Shown: positions 17,561-29,674, numbered from the stretch's first letter. The stretch is 53,081 bases of DNA from DASSFG01 sp035547915 (GCA_035547915.1 DASZTS010000083.1:1-53081), one strand, 5' to 3'. Made by a program: numbers and translations. The notes: generated by a model from the letters alone, not told the origin.

Positions 17561-18784
17561 ATGACTACTGAATTCGTCGTCGAAGCCCTGGTCAAGATCG
17601 CCCTGCTGCTGTTCGGGCTGATGACCGCCGCGGCCTATCTGGTGCTGCTTGAGCGGTGGATGGCGGCCTGGGTGCAAGACCGCCTCGGTCCGAACCGAGT
17701 GGGCCTGCCGCTCACCAAGATCAAGCTGTTCGGCCTCGGGCAGCCGCTGGCCGACGGATTGAAATTCATTTTCAAGGAAGAAATCACGCCGCACCACGTC
17801 GACAAGGTGCTCTACACGGTGGCGCCGATCGTCATCTTGGCGACAGCGCTGGCGGTCTTCGCGGCGATCCCCTTCGGCAGCGTGTTGCCGAAGGATGCCG
17901 GTATTCCGGGCGTCGACCACCAGATCGATCTCGTCGTGGCCCCCGATCTCGACGTCGGTCTGATTTACATTTTCGCGCTCAGCAGTATCGCGGTGTACGG
18001 CGTGATTCTGGGCGGTTGGGCCAGCAACAGCAAATACAGTTTCTTGGGCGGTTTGCGATCGAGCGCGCAGCTCATCGCCTACGAGCTGCCGTTGGGCTTG
18101 GGCATTTTGGGTATTGTGCTCTTTTCGGGTTCGCTGCGGCTGGAAACGATCATCGGCGAGCAAGCCCGCAGCGGCGTGTGGAACATTCTGTGGCAGCCGA
18201 TCGGGTTCGTCGTGTTCCTGGTGGCCTCGTTCGCCGAGAGCGCTCGGCTGCCGTTCGACCTGCCCGAAGCCGAGCAGGAACTCGTGGGCGGCTATCACAC
18301 CGAGTACGCCGGCATGCGGCTGCTGATGTACCTGATCGCCGAATTCCTGCACATGGTGACGGCCTCGTTCCTGATCGTGATGCTCTATTTCGGTGGTTGG
18401 CATCTGTGGGGGCTGACCGGCAGCGACGACACCGTGACCTGGGTGACGGCCATTCTCCGCATCCTGGTGCTGATGACGAAGATCCTGCTCGTCATCTTGT
18501 TCTTCATGCTGGCCCGCTGGAGCTGGCCCCGTTTCCGATTCGACCAGTTGATGAATCTCTCTTGGAAAGTCATGCTGCCGCTCGGCGTGGTAAACCTGGT
18601 TGCCGTGGCAGCGGTGCTCGAGTTGGGAGGGCAGACGCTCGTCACGGGCGGCCCTTGGCTCGGCATCGGCCTGATGTGGATCGTGGCCATCGTCGCCTTT
18701 GGCGCGGCTGGCACGCTGGCCCCGCTGGCCACCGACAATCGCCCCAAATGGCCCGGAAATGGGAGGATGGCTCATGAAGCCTGA
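17561..18784 (+). CDS. nuoH: NADH-quinone oxidoreductase subunit H
   Basis: 407 residues with about nine membrane helices. Signatures are LERWMAAWVQDRLGPNRVG, ADGLKFIFKEEITP, SLAFAE-type VASFAESARLPFDLPEAEQELVGGYHTEY and the charged E channel. It anchors the Q-module on the membrane arm. There is a 63-bp gap after nuoG and an 11-bp overlap with nuoI. Confidence 0.95.
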   Translation: MTTEFVVEALVKIALLLFGLMTAAAYLVLLERWMAAWVQDRLGPNRVGLPLTKIKLFGLGQPLADGLKFIFKEEITPHHVDKVLYTVAPIVILATALAVFAAIPFGSVLPKDAGIPGVDHQIDLVVAPDLDVGLIYIFALSSIAVYGVILGGWASNSKYSFLGGLRSSAQLIAYELPLGLGILGIVLFSGSLRLETIIGEQARSGVWNILWQPIGFVVFLVASFAESARLPFDLPEAEQELVGGYHTEYAGMRLLMYLIAEFLHMVTASFLIVMLYFGGWHLWGLTGSDDTVTWVTAILRILVLMTKILLVILFFMLARWSWPRFRFDQLMNLSWKVMLPLGVVNLVAVAAVLELGGQTLVTGGPWLGIGLMWIVAIVAFGAAGTLAPLATDNRPKWPGNGRMAHEA

Positions 18785-19307
18785 CGACCCGAACATTCAG
18801 TGGATCGACGAACCGAAGCTCGGCCTGGCGGGCAAGATGTACCTGCCGCTCTTCGTGCAAGGCTTTGCCACCACGACGCGGCACCTGTTCGGCCCGAAGG
18901 TGACGGTGAGCTTTCCCGAAGCCCGGCCCAAGATCGGCAACCCGCTCATCTATCGTGGCGTGCATCGGTTGAACAAGGACGAGCAGGGACGCGTGAAGTG
19001 CGTGGCCTGCTTTCTCTGTGCGACGGCTTGCCCGGCCCACTGCATCGACATCGTGGGGGTCGAAAGCCCCTGGCCCGATCGCGAAAAATATCCGCAGACG
19101 TTCGTCATCGACGAGCTCCGCTGCATCTTCTGCGGCATGTGCGAGGAGGCTTGTCCCGTCGACGCCATCGAGTTGACCAGCCTGCTCGACCTGACCGGCC
19201 GCAGCCGCGAGGAGATGATCTTCGATAAGGAAAAATTGCTCAGCGTTTACGACCAGACGCATGAGGCCGAGCCCATGAAGTCGCACGGGCTGGGAGGGAC
19301 GACATGA
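18774..19307 (+). CDS. nuoI: NADH-quinone oxidoreductase subunit I
   Basis: 177 residues with two ferredoxin-type [4Fe-4S] motifs, CVACFLCATACP and CIFCGMCEEACP, holding clusters N6a and N6b that feed N2. The ATG at 18774 follows GGGAGG; the longer upstream frame is antisense of sense to nuoH and is not used. It overlaps nuoH by 11 bp and nuoJ by 4 bp (ATGA). Confidence 0.95.
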   Translation: MKPDDPNIQWIDEPKLGLAGKMYLPLFVQGFATTTRHLFGPKVTVSFPEARPKIGNPLIYRGVHRLNKDEQGRVKCVACFLCATACPAHCIDIVGVESPWPDREKYPQTFVIDELRCIFCGMCEEACPVDAIELTSLLDLTGRSREEMIFDKEKLLSVYDQTHEAEPMKSHGLGGTT

Positions 19308-20077
19308 GCACCGCGGCTCAGACGATCGCCATCGCCTCGGCCTTGCTGGCTGGCGGCCTGTGGCTGCAATTGCCGCGCGGGAACTCGCGCGGCCGCTGGT
19401 GGGGTATTGTGCTGGCGGCCCTCGGGGTCTGCCTGCTCGGGCGGCTCGTTGTGCGCTTGCAGCCCGAACATTGGGTCGGCGAGGCCGTGTTCTTCGGCGT
19501 GGCCGCAACCACCATCGTGTCGGCCATCGGCGCCGTAACCATGCGCAGCCCGGTCTATTGTGCCTTGTGGTTTGCGCTCACACTGGTGGGCACGGCCGCC
19601 CTGCTCCTATTCCAAGGAGCCCAGTTCTTGGGCATCGCGACCGTCGTGGTTTATGCGGGCGCCATTTTGGTGACGTTTTTATTCGTGCTGATGCTGGCCC
19701 AACCGGAAGGGCATACATATTACGACCGTGTATCATGGGAGCCGCTGTTGTCGGCCTGTACCGGTGCGGTGCTCATCGGCTTGTTGTCCGCCAGCATTTT
19801 CTTGCCGGCATCAGGCAAACCGGCCCAGTCGGGCTGGAAGAACGACCGCTGGTCGGCGACCGAACGCAAGCAGGAGATCGTCCACCCACAACACATGGCC
19901 CACGTCGGCCGGCAGTTGTTCAGCCGCTATCTGGTGGCGGTCGAGGTGGCCGGTACGCTCTTGCTGGTGGGTCTTGTCGGCGCGGTGGCCATCGTCTCGC
20001 ACGGCGCTCCGGCCCGCCAGACGGGCGAGGCCGTCGAGCGCGATCGATTGGCCGCTCGGGAGGCCCACCATGGATGA
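19304..20077 (+). CDS. nuoJ: NADH-quinone oxidoreductase subunit J
   Basis: 257 residues with five main membrane helices. The conserved core is SPVYCALWFALTLVGTAALLLFQGAQFLGIATVVVYAGAILVTFLFVLML. An N-terminal extension of about 65 residues with two extra hydrophobic stretches precedes the core; the usual NuoJ is 160-200 residues. It overlaps nuoI and nuoK. Confidence 0.92.
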   Translation: MSTAAQTIAIASALLAGGLWLQLPRGNSRGRWWGIVLAALGVCLLGRLVVRLQPEHWVGEAVFFGVAATTIVSAIGAVTMRSPVYCALWFALTLVGTAALLLFQGAQFLGIATVVVYAGAILVTFLFVLMLAQPEGHTYYDRVSWEPLLSACTGAVLIGLLSASIFLPASGKPAQSGWKNDRWSATERKQEIVHPQHMAHVGRQLFSRYLVAVEVAGTLLLVGLVGAVAIVSHGAPARQTGEAVERDRLAAREAHHG

Positions 20078-20505
20078 AGTTCAAGTGCTCGAACGCTACC
20101 TGCTCATCGGCGCGTTGCTGTTCGGCATCGGTCTGGTCGGCTTCGTCAGCCGCCGCAACATGATCGTCATGTTCCTGGCGGCCGAGATGATGTTGCAAGG
20201 TATCTCGGTCAGCCTCGTGGCGTGGGGCCGATTCCACAACGACTGGGGCGGGCAGATGCTCGTGATCTTCATCCTCACGGTGGCGGCCTGCGAGGCGGCC
20301 ATCGCTCTGGCGCTGGTGCTCATGCTCTACCATCGCAGCGGCAAGCTCGACATCGCCTTCTGGCAGACGGTGCGCGAAGCGAACCAGCCACGCTACGTCG
20401 ATCAGCAGTTGCCCGACGAGCCGCTCAAGGTCGAGCATTGGCCCACTCTGCCCCCCGCTGGCGTCGAACCCGTCCGTTCCGACGACGAGGTGATCCACCG
20501 CAGCC

Positions 20506-20513
<8 letters not shown>
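20070..20513 (+). CDS. nuoK: NADH-quinone oxidoreductase subunit K, C-terminally extended
   Basis: 147 residues. The first ~100 are a normal three-helix NuoK (MIVMFLAAEMMLQGISVSLVAWG with the key membrane Glu, and ILTVAACEAAIALALVLMLY). About 45 hydrophilic residues follow (WQTVREANQPRYVDQQLPDE and onward) that the E. coli protein (100 residues) lacks. ATG 20070 follows GGGAGG. It overlaps nuoL by 8 bp. Confidence 0.93.
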
Positions 20514-22638
<2,125 letters not shown>

Positions 22639-22645
22639 ACCCTCT

Positions 22646-24358
22646 ATGTCCACCTCGTTGCTCATAGCTGTTTTTCTTCCCCTGGCCGGCGCGGCGCTCA
22701 TCTGGGTGTTGGCGGAGGCTGGCCGAGAATTCGCACGGAGGGCCGCACTGGCTGTGTCGCTCATCACGCTGGCGCTGGTCGCCGGCATTGTGCGGCAGTT
22801 CGACCCCGCGGCACCCGCCGGTGTCGACTGGTCATGGTTCTCGTCCGAGCCGATCGATATCCGTTTCAGCCTGGCCCTCGACGGCCTGAGCCTGTGGTTC
22901 TTCGGCCTCAGCGCGCTGCTCACGGTGACGTGCGTGCTGGTGAGCTGGGAGGCGATCGACGACCGGGCCCCCGCCTTCTATTCGCTGCTGCTCTTGTTGG
23001 AAACGGGCTTGTTGGGCGTCTTCACCGCCCGTGACATCATCCTGTTCTATGTCTTCTTCGAGTTCACGCTGATTCCGCTCTTTTTCCTGATAGGCATCTG
23101 GGGGAGCGAAGATCGTCGCTACGCCGCGATCAAGTTCTTCTTGTTCACGCTCGGCGGTAGCTTGCTGACGTTCCTTGGGTTGGTGGCGATCGTGCTCTGG
23201 AATCGCTACTACGTCGAGCCGCACGTGATGACGTTCTCGATCGAGACGTTGCAGCGGAACTTGAGCGAGCATCCGATCTCGTTCTATCCGCAGTTGCTGT
23301 TGTTCCTGGCCCTGTTCGCCGGTTTTGCCATCAAGGTGCCGCTCTTTCCATTGCACACGTGGCTGCCGTTGGCCCACACCCAGGCACCCACGGCCGGCAG
23401 CGTCATCCTCGCCGGCGTCTTGCTGAAGATCGGCGGCTACGGCTTTTTGCGGTTCAATCTGCCGATGTTGCCCGAGGCCACGGCGGCCTGCATCCCCTGG
23501 CTCCTATGGCTCTCGGTGGCCGGCATCGTCTACGGCGCGTTACTCGCCTTGGCCCAGACGAACATCAAGAAACTGATCGCCTACTCCAGCGTCAGCCATC
23601 TCGGCTTCTGCATGTTGGGCACGTTCGCGCTCAACAAACCGAGCCTGTACGGCGGCGTGCTCCAGATGATCAACCACGGCCTGTCGACGGGCGGCCTGTT
23701 CGCGATCGTCGGCATGATCTACGAGCGTTACCACACACGCGAGATCGCCGACCTGGGCGGCTTGGCCCGGCGGCTGCCCCTGTTGGCCACGTTCATGGCC
23801 CTGTTTACGATGTCGAGCATCGGTCTGCCCGGCATGAACGGTTTTGCCGGCGAGTTCTTGATCCTGCTCGGTATGTTTCAGCGCGGCTACGCGGAGGCCC
23901 CGCTCGTCTATGCCGGCCAATGGCTGGCCATCGCGGTGCTGGCCGTTTCGGGGGTGGTGCTCGGCGCGTGGTACATGCTCTGGCTGTTCGAGCGCGTCTT
24001 CTTCCATCGGCTCCGTGAGCCCGTTCACCATGAGGGTCCCCCCATCCGCGATATGTCGCCGCGCGAGGTGCTGGCTCTCGCCCCGCTGCTGGTCTTCGTG
24101 TTCTGGATCGGCCTGTTTCCGCAGCACTTCTTGGCGCCGATGGAGAAGGACCTCGACCAGGTACTGGCCGTCACGGTGCCGCCGTTCAACCAGCGATTCC
24201 AGGAAATCAAGGAACGCCCCGTGGCCGAGACGGATGTCGCCGCGGGCGACGTCGAGAAGGCATCCGAGCGAGAGGCCGTGCGTCCGGCTGCACCTGTCCC
24301 CGACCGCGATATGAATTCGGTGTTACCCGCCAGAGGAGAAGTTGCCCGTGTCGAATGA
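22646..24358 (+). CDS. nuoM: NADH-quinone oxidoreductase subunit M
   Basis: 570 residues, an antiporter-like proton channel with about 14 helices: FFEFTLIPLFFLIGIWG (key Glu), PLHTWLPLAHTQAPTAGSVILAGVLLKIGGYG and NIKKLIAYSSVSHLGFCMLG. It is followed by a hydrophilic tail of about 60 residues rich in Glu, Val and Pro. It lies 7 bp after nuoL and overlaps nuoN by 11 bp. Confidence 0.96.
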   Translation: MSTSLLIAVFLPLAGAALIWVLAEAGREFARRAALAVSLITLALVAGIVRQFDPAAPAGVDWSWFSSEPIDIRFSLALDGLSLWFFGLSALLTVTCVLVSWEAIDDRAPAFYSLLLLLETGLLGVFTARDIILFYVFFEFTLIPLFFLIGIWGSEDRRYAAIKFFLFTLGGSLLTFLGLVAIVLWNRYYVEPHVMTFSIETLQRNLSEHPISFYPQLLLFLALFAGFAIKVPLFPLHTWLPLAHTQAPTAGSVILAGVLLKIGGYGFLRFNLPMLPEATAACIPWLLWLSVAGIVYGALLALAQTNIKKLIAYSSVSHLGFCMLGTFALNKPSLYGGVLQMINHGLSTGGLFAIVGMIYERYHTREIADLGGLARRLPLLATFMALFTMSSIGLPGMNGFAGEFLILLGMFQRGYAEAPLVYAGQWLAIAVLAVSGVVLGAWYMLWLFERVFFHRLREPVHHEGPPIRDMSPREVLALAPLLVFVFWIGLFPQHFLAPMEKDLDQVLAVTVPPFNQRFQEIKERPVAETDVAAGDVEKASEREAVRPAAPVPDRDMNSVLPARGEVARVE

Positions 24359-26000
24359 TACGGTCTATCGGCTGCTGCCCGAAGCGATCTTGATCGTCGT
24401 CGCTGCGTTGATTTACGTCGTCGGCGCTTTTTTCCAAGCGCGGCGCGTGTGGGCCTGGGTGGCCGTCGCGGCGTTGGGGCTTTCGGCTGTGGCTCTGTTC
24501 ATGCAATCGGCGGGCGGCAATGTCACGATCGGCGATGACGGTCCGGCTCCCGCCACCACCCAGGTGACGTCGGCCGGCACGCTCGCTCTCGATGCCGGCG
24601 GCCGTATCGATGCCTTGGGCCAATACGTTCGCTGGCTGTCGCTCGTGGTCGGCCTGGTACTCGTCTTGCAGTCGTCGCGCCCCGACGAGGACGTGCAGGA
24701 GCCGGAGATGATCGGCACATTGGTGCTCGCGGTGTCCGGCGCCATGTTGGCGGCCACCACGCGCGACCTGGTGCTGTTGTTCTTGGGCATCGAGTTGATT
24801 TCGATCCCCACCTACGTGTTGCTCTACCTGGGACGACGCGACGCGGCCTCGCCCGAGGCGGCGGCCAAGTATTTCTTTCTGAGCATCCTGTCGTCGGCCC
24901 TCACGCTCTACGGCTTCAGCTTTCTGTACGGCATCGGCGGCTCGACCGACCTCGCGGCCGTGAAGTCGGCCTTGGCCTCGCAGCCCGACGACCCGACCGG
25001 GCTGACATCGTTGGCCGTGATCGCACTCGTGCTCCTATTCGCCGGCATCGGCTTCAAGATAACGGCAGTTCCCTTCCACTTTTACGCACCCGACGTCTAC
25101 CAGGCCACGACCAACGGCAATGCCGGTGTTCTGGCCGTGCTCCCCAAGATCGCCGGCTTCGTAGTGCTGGTGCGGATCGTCGCCGCGGCCATGCCCGGCA
25201 TGGAGAACTACGGCTGGCGGATTGTGCTGGTGATCGCGGTGTTGACGATGACGCTGGGTAACGTGCTCGGTCTGTGGCAGGACAACATCCGGCGTCTGCT
25301 GGCCTACTCGTCGATCGCGCACAGCGGTTACATGCTCATCGGCTTGGCGGTCGGCCTCGCCGCGGCGGCGGGCGGTAGCCAGGCAGCTACCTTCGATGGC
25401 ATCGGTGCGTTGTTCTTCTATCTGGCGGTCTACGCTCTGGCGACGGCCGGCACGTTCGCGGCACTCACCTACCTGGGCGGTCAGGGGAAGCAGGTCGACA
25501 CGGTCGACGAGTTGGCCGGCCTGGCACGAAGCAATCCGCTCACGGCCGTCTTTCTGGCCGTCTTCCTGTTCAGCCTGATGGGCATTCCACCGCTGGCCGG
25601 CTTCTGGGGCAAGTTCGGCATCTTCGGCAGTGCGCTCAACTTCGACGAAGGAGGGCTGGCCGACCCACAGGTGCGCAACTGGTTCCTGATCCTAGCCGTG
25701 ATCGGCGTGTTGAATGCCACGATCGCGGCCGGCTATTATTTGCGGGTGATCGCCGCCATCTATTTCCGGCCGGCGCAATCCACGCCGCAGAGTGCCGGCG
25801 GGAACGGGGCCGCCTTTGCGGCCGGTCTCTGCGCATTGCTCGTCGTGCTCGTCGGCCTGGTACCCACGCCGCTTGTCGGCCAATCGAGCGAGGCCGGCGT
25901 GGCCTTGCACTCCAAAGAATCTGCGACGGTCCAACGAGCCGCGAACGACCGGACAGTGGACGACAAGCTCGTGACGGCTGACGCTACGCCGGCCGGGTAA
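24348..26000 (+). CDS. nuoN: NADH-quinone oxidoreductase subunit N
   Basis: 550 residues, the third antiporter-like subunit. Features: FLGIELISIPTYVLLYLGRRD, PFHFYAPDVYQATTNGNAGVLAVLPKIAG and NIRRLLAYSSIAHSGYMLIGL. Start GTG 24348 is preferred because AGGAGAA sits at the right distance; a TTG six bases upstream would be too close. Its 3' end overlaps the convergent metF by 17 bp, and there is no terminator-like hairpin between them. Confidence 0.95.
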   Translation: MSNDTVYRLLPEAILIVVAALIYVVGAFFQARRVWAWVAVAALGLSAVALFMQSAGGNVTIGDDGPAPATTQVTSAGTLALDAGGRIDALGQYVRWLSLVVGLVLVLQSSRPDEDVQEPEMIGTLVLAVSGAMLAATTRDLVLLFLGIELISIPTYVLLYLGRRDAASPEAAAKYFFLSILSSALTLYGFSFLYGIGGSTDLAAVKSALASQPDDPTGLTSLAVIALVLLFAGIGFKITAVPFHFYAPDVYQATTNGNAGVLAVLPKIAGFVVLVRIVAAAMPGMENYGWRIVLVIAVLTMTLGNVLGLWQDNIRRLLAYSSIAHSGYMLIGLAVGLAAAAGGSQAATFDGIGALFFYLAVYALATAGTFAALTYLGGQGKQVDTVDELAGLARSNPLTAVFLAVFLFSLMGIPPLAGFWGKFGIFGSALNFDEGGLADPQVRNWFLILAVIGVLNATIAAGYYLRVIAAIYFRPAQSTPQSAGGNGAAFAAGLCALLVVLVGLVPTPLVGQSSEAGVALHSKESATVQRAANDRTVDDKLVTADATPAG

Positions 26001-26856
26001 CGGCCCGCAGCACGCGGCAGGTGGCGGGGGATTTGTTCAGCACGTAGAAGTGCACGCCCGGTACGCCGCCGTCGATCAATTGCTGCACCTGCTCGGTGGC
26101 GAAGTCGACACCCACGGCGAATTGGTCTTCGGCGGAGTCGGCACAACTCTCAAGCGCGTCGTGGAAGCGGGGCGGCAGCTTCGCGCCGCAGAGCGACGTG
26201 ATCCGCTTGATCTGGGCGAGGTTTGTCACGGGCAGCACGCCCGGCACGATGGGTACGGCGATCCCTCGATCGAGACACTGATCACGGAAGCGGAAGAAAT
26301 CGTCGTTGAAGTAGAAGAGTTGGGTGATCACCACATCGCCGCCGGCGTCGACCTTGCGTTTCAGGTTGTCGAGATCGGCCTGTGGGCTGAGGGCCTCCTG
26401 GTGCGTCTCCGGATAGCCGGCGACCGCCACACCGAATTGCGGGAACTCGCCGCGAACGAGCGCCACGAGATCGACCGCGTAACGCAACCCTCCCGCCACG
26501 GCCTGGAACTCGGTTTGGCCTTTGGGCGGGTCGCCGCGCAGGGCCACGATGTTTTCCACGCCGCGTGTGTGGGCCTCGTGCAAGTAGGCTCGCAATTCGT
26601 CGACCGTAGCGCCGACGCACGTCAGGTGCGAGGCCACCGGGCAGCCGAACCGCTCGCGGACGCGCTCCACGATCTCGAGCGTCTTGTCGCGCGTCGAGCC
26701 GCCGGCTCCGTAGGTGCACGTGACATAGGTCGGTTCGAACGACATCAGTTCCGGCAGATGCTCGAAGAGTTCGCGCTCACCCGCTTCGGTCTTGGGCGGA
26801 AAGAGTTCGAAGGAAAGGCCGAAACGATCGGGGCCGTACGCTTGGCGGAGGGTCAT
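25984..26856 (-). CDS. metF: methylenetetrahydrofolate reductase
   Basis: 290 residues with a TIM-barrel fold. Recognised segments: FGLSFELFPPKTE with the catalytic Glu, TYVTCTYGAGGSTRD, LRGDPPKG (FAD/folate site) and ITQLFYFNDDFFRFRDQC. It reduces methylene-THF to methyl-THF with an FAD cofactor, for methionine synthesis. The ATG at 26854-26856 (MTLRQAYG) is the family start; the open frame runs 104 codons further upstream as noise. It is the last gene of the minus-strand block before the nuo operon. Confidence 0.93.
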   Translation of the reverse strand: MTLRQAYGPDRFGLSFELFPPKTEAGERELFEHLPELMSFEPTYVTCTYGAGGSTRDKTLEIVERVRERFGCPVASHLTCVGATVDELRAYLHEAHTRGVENIVALRGDPPKGQTEFQAVAGGLRYAVDLVALVRGEFPQFGVAVAGYPETHQEALSPQADLDNLKRKVDAGGDVVITQLFYFNDDFFRFRDQCLDRGIAVPIVPGVLPVTNLAQIKRITSLCGAKLPPRFHDALESCADSAEDQFAVGVDFATEQVQQLIDGGVPGVHFYVLNKSPATCRVLRAVTRPA

Positions 26857-26936
26857 GGGGATCGAAGTCTGCTGGAGATTTGTGGTAGGCGGTGGGCGCC
26901 ATCCGCCTTCATTCTGGCCCTGGGCGGGCAATCCTT

Positions 26937-28247
26937 CTACAACGACAAGGGCTCGCCGGCGATCTGGCGTTCGTGACGGGTCAGTTCGTGCATGTCGTGC
27001 AGCAGTTGTATGTCGCAGGGACGCTGCTCGACGTTGCGCCGCGCGAACATCCGCGCCTGTGTGGCCACCATCACGTCGACCGTGGCCTCGGTCACTTGGC
27101 CGAACAGCCGGGCATAGTTGGTGAAACTCGGCACATTCGTCGTCACAAAGCCGTAGACCATGCTGCACGCGCCGATCGTCTTGCCGGTGAAGATGCCCGT
27201 GTTGATGGCCGTCTTGGCGTAGTCGCCCACGATCGCACCGACAAACTGCATGCCGGTCGCGACCTTCCGGCCGTGGTACTCCATGTTGACCAACCCGTAG
27301 GTGTTCTTCAAGTCACTGTTGCAGGTACCCGCACCGAGGTTCACCCAGCTTCCGAGGTAGCTGTGCCCCAGGAAGCCGTGATGCTGCTTGTTCGTGTACG
27401 GCTCGATGACCGATCCTTCGACCTCACCGCCCACCTTGGAAGTATGCCCGAGTGCCACACCGTCCTTCAACGCCGCTTGCTCGATGACCCTGGCTTGCGG
27501 CCCCAGATAGACGGGTCCGCTCAGGTAGCAGAGGGGCCCGACGGTGGCCCGCTCGTCGAGCAGGATGGGTCCCTGGCTCGTGTTCGTCACGACGTGCTGC
27601 CCCAACTGCGCGCCGGCGGCGGCGAACACACCGTCGGCGATTTCGCGAAACCGCCCGCCGGACAAACGGTGGTTGAGGCTCGCGCCAAGGCCCAGCATGT
27701 GATGGCGGATGATGTCGTGCGGATAATCGAACAGCGGCAGTCGCGGGGCATCGAGCCGCGGGAGCCGCAGCTTGGGCCACCAGGCCGCCAGTTCCTTGGC
27801 CGTCGCATCCTCCGGGGGAAGACCCGCCTCGGCCGGCACGATGGCCGCGGCTACTTCCGGCTCGCCGCCTGCCACGCCACGAGTGGCGACCGCGACGGCC
27901 GTTTCGCGTCCCGGACGAAACTCGTCGCTTACGGAGAGAATGCCCGGCCGCCCGGCGGCAATGACCTTCGTGAGCGTCTCGCGGACGGGCATCGAGGGAA
28001 CGAGCCGGGCATTGATGAACACGGTGCTTTCGGTCCGGCCGGCTGACGGAGCAGGCACCGGCTCGGCCTGCCGAAATTCGCGCAAGTGCGGCCGCACCAG
28101 TGCGTGGACGCGCCGCCCGAAGGCGGCACCCAGATCGGCCGCCACATCGAGCAGACGGAAAGAACCGCAACTGATGGTATAGGCCGGTTTGCCGATGGTC
28201 ACCGGGTAGAGGTCGGCGACCTGCTCGTCTTCATACAGAACGATCAT
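26937..28247 (-). CDS. GlmU-like putative sugar-nucleotidyltransferase with hexapeptide repeats
   Basis: 436 residues. The N-terminal part (1-200) starts MIVLYEDEQVADLYPVTIGKPAYTISCGSFRLLDV, the pattern of the GlmU-family 'NTP_transf_4' proteins, and lacks a classical nucleotidyltransferase G-rich loop. The C-terminal half is a left-handed beta helix of hexapeptide repeats (ATVGPLCYLSGPVYLGPQARVIEQAALKDGVALGHTSKVGG) with the acyltransferase-like NLGAGTCNSDLKNTYG. Likely role: sugar-nucleotide or acyl transfer for cell-envelope synthesis; the substrate is not known. The start is ATG 28247. Confidence 0.78.
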   Translation of the reverse strand: MIVLYEDEQVADLYPVTIGKPAYTISCGSFRLLDVAADLGAAFGRRVHALVRPHLREFRQAEPVPAPSAGRTESTVFINARLVPSMPVRETLTKVIAAGRPGILSVSDEFRPGRETAVAVATRGVAGGEPEVAAAIVPAEAGLPPEDATAKELAAWWPKLRLPRLDAPRLPLFDYPHDIIRHHMLGLGASLNHRLSGGRFREIADGVFAAAGAQLGQHVVTNTSQGPILLDERATVGPLCYLSGPVYLGPQARVIEQAALKDGVALGHTSKVGGEVEGSVIEPYTNKQHHGFLGHSYLGSWVNLGAGTCNSDLKNTYGLVNMEYHGRKVATGMQFVGAIVGDYAKTAINTGIFTGKTIGACSMVYGFVTTNVPSFTNYARLFGQVTEATVDVMVATQARMFARRNVEQRPCDIQLLHDMHELTRHERQIAGEPLSL

Positions 28248-28375
28248 GGCTGACCGTATGCAGGGGGCCTGGCAGCCGCGCGGAGATGGCGCGAGAACCC
28301 ATCCGCCAATCGCCGTCTTTCCGGTGCAGCGAAACGGTTGATGGCCAGCCTCCGAGCTTTTGCCTGAGGGGCGGC

Positions 28376-29644
28376 CTAATGCTTGCCGCCCGCGTGATGT
28401 CCGTTGGAACGGAGCTGCCCGACGATGACAGAAGCGTTGTGGCCGCCGAAACCGAAACTGTTGGACATGGCGGCCGATAGCCGGCGCTCGCGCGGCCGAT
28501 TGGGCGTGTAATCGAGATCGCACGCCGGATCGGGCTCGTCATAGTTCACCGTGGGGGGCACGAGCGAATCTCGCAAGGCAAGAATCGTGAGGACGAGTTC
28601 GACCCCGCCGCTGGCTCCCAACAGGTGGCCCAGTTGGCTTTTCGTGCTCGAGATACTGACGTCGCGAGCGCGGTGACCGAAGACCGTTTTGACGGCAACC
28701 GTCTCGGCCTGATCGCCGAGCGGCGTGCTCGTGCCGTGCGCGTTGATGTAGCCGATCTCATCCGTGTTGATCTGACCGTCGGCGAGGGCCCGCAGCATGG
28801 CCTTGGCCGCCCCGGTGCCGTTTTCGTCGGGCTGCGTGATATGGCTGCCGTCGGCACTCACGCCGTAGCCGAGCAGTTCCGCATAGATGCGCGCGCCGCG
28901 AGCCTTGGCATGCTCCAGTTCCTCGATGACGAGCAACCCCGCACCCTCGCTCAGCACGAATCCGTCGCGTCCCTTATCGAACGGTCGGCTGGCATGCTGA
29001 GGATCGTCGTTGCGCTCCGAGAGGGCCCGCATGTTCGCAAAGCCGCTCAACCCCATGGGTGTCAAGGCGGCCTCGGTGCCACCGGTGACCATGACGTCGG
29101 CGTCGTCGTATTGGATGGCCTTGAAGGCGTCGCCGATGGCGTTGGCAGCGCTGGCACAGGCGGTGGCGACGGCCGCGCTGGGACCGCGCAGGCCGTATTG
29201 GATCGACACGTGGCCCGATGCGGCGTTCACCATCAGCTTGGGAATCGTGAAGGCTGAGACCTTGTCGGGGCCTTTTTCGATCAACCGCGAATGCTGGGTC
29301 TCGATCTCGTTCAGGCCGCCGATGCCCGAACCCAAGATGACGCCGCAGCGAAAGGGGTCTTCCTTCGAGAAGTCGATGCCGGAGTCCTTGACGGCGTCGA
29401 TGGCACCCACGAGGGCAAACTGCGTAAAGCGATCGATGCGCTTGGCTTCGCGCGGAGAGATATAGCCGTCTACCGACCAGTCGCTGATCTCGCCACCGAA
29501 TTTCACTTTGAATTCGGTAGTATCAAATGCCGTGACGCACCGGATGCCGCTCTCGCCGCGGTTCACGCGCTGCCAGAGATCTTCCACCTGGCGGCTCAGC
29601 GAAGTGACGACACCGAGGCCGGTTACGACAACTCGTCGTTTCAT
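28376..29644 (-). CDS. fabF: beta-ketoacyl-ACP synthase II
   Basis: 422 residues. It has the Cys-His-His triad of KAS II: C163 in ATACASAA, His in NAHGTSTPLGD, and His in NSFGFGGHNASV, plus Lys in SSTKSQLGH. It extends acyl-ACP by condensation with malonyl-ACP. The start MKRRVVVTGLGV is at 29644; a TTG six codons upstream is not needed. It lies 30 bp after acpP in the fatty-acid cluster. Confidence 0.96.
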   Translation of the reverse strand: MKRRVVVTGLGVVTSLSRQVEDLWQRVNRGESGIRCVTAFDTTEFKVKFGGEISDWSVDGYISPREAKRIDRFTQFALVGAIDAVKDSGIDFSKEDPFRCGVILGSGIGGLNEIETQHSRLIEKGPDKVSAFTIPKLMVNAASGHVSIQYGLRGPSAAVATACASAANAIGDAFKAIQYDDADVMVTGGTEAALTPMGLSGFANMRALSERNDDPQHASRPFDKGRDGFVLSEGAGLLVIEELEHAKARGARIYAELLGYGVSADGSHITQPDENGTGAAKAMLRALADGQINTDEIGYINAHGTSTPLGDQAETVAVKTVFGHRARDVSISSTKSQLGHLLGASGGVELVLTILALRDSLVPPTVNYDEPDPACDLDYTPNRPRERRLSAAMSNSFGFGGHNASVIVGQLRSNGHHAGGKH

Positions 29645-29674
29645 GGACACCGGAATAGACAAGGGGCGTATCGG

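Noticed and set aside
16073..18796. 907-codon open frame on the minus strand
   Set aside because: It is exactly antisense to nuoG and nuoH, His/Gln/Arg-rich as expected for the shadow of GC-rich genes, and has no domain.
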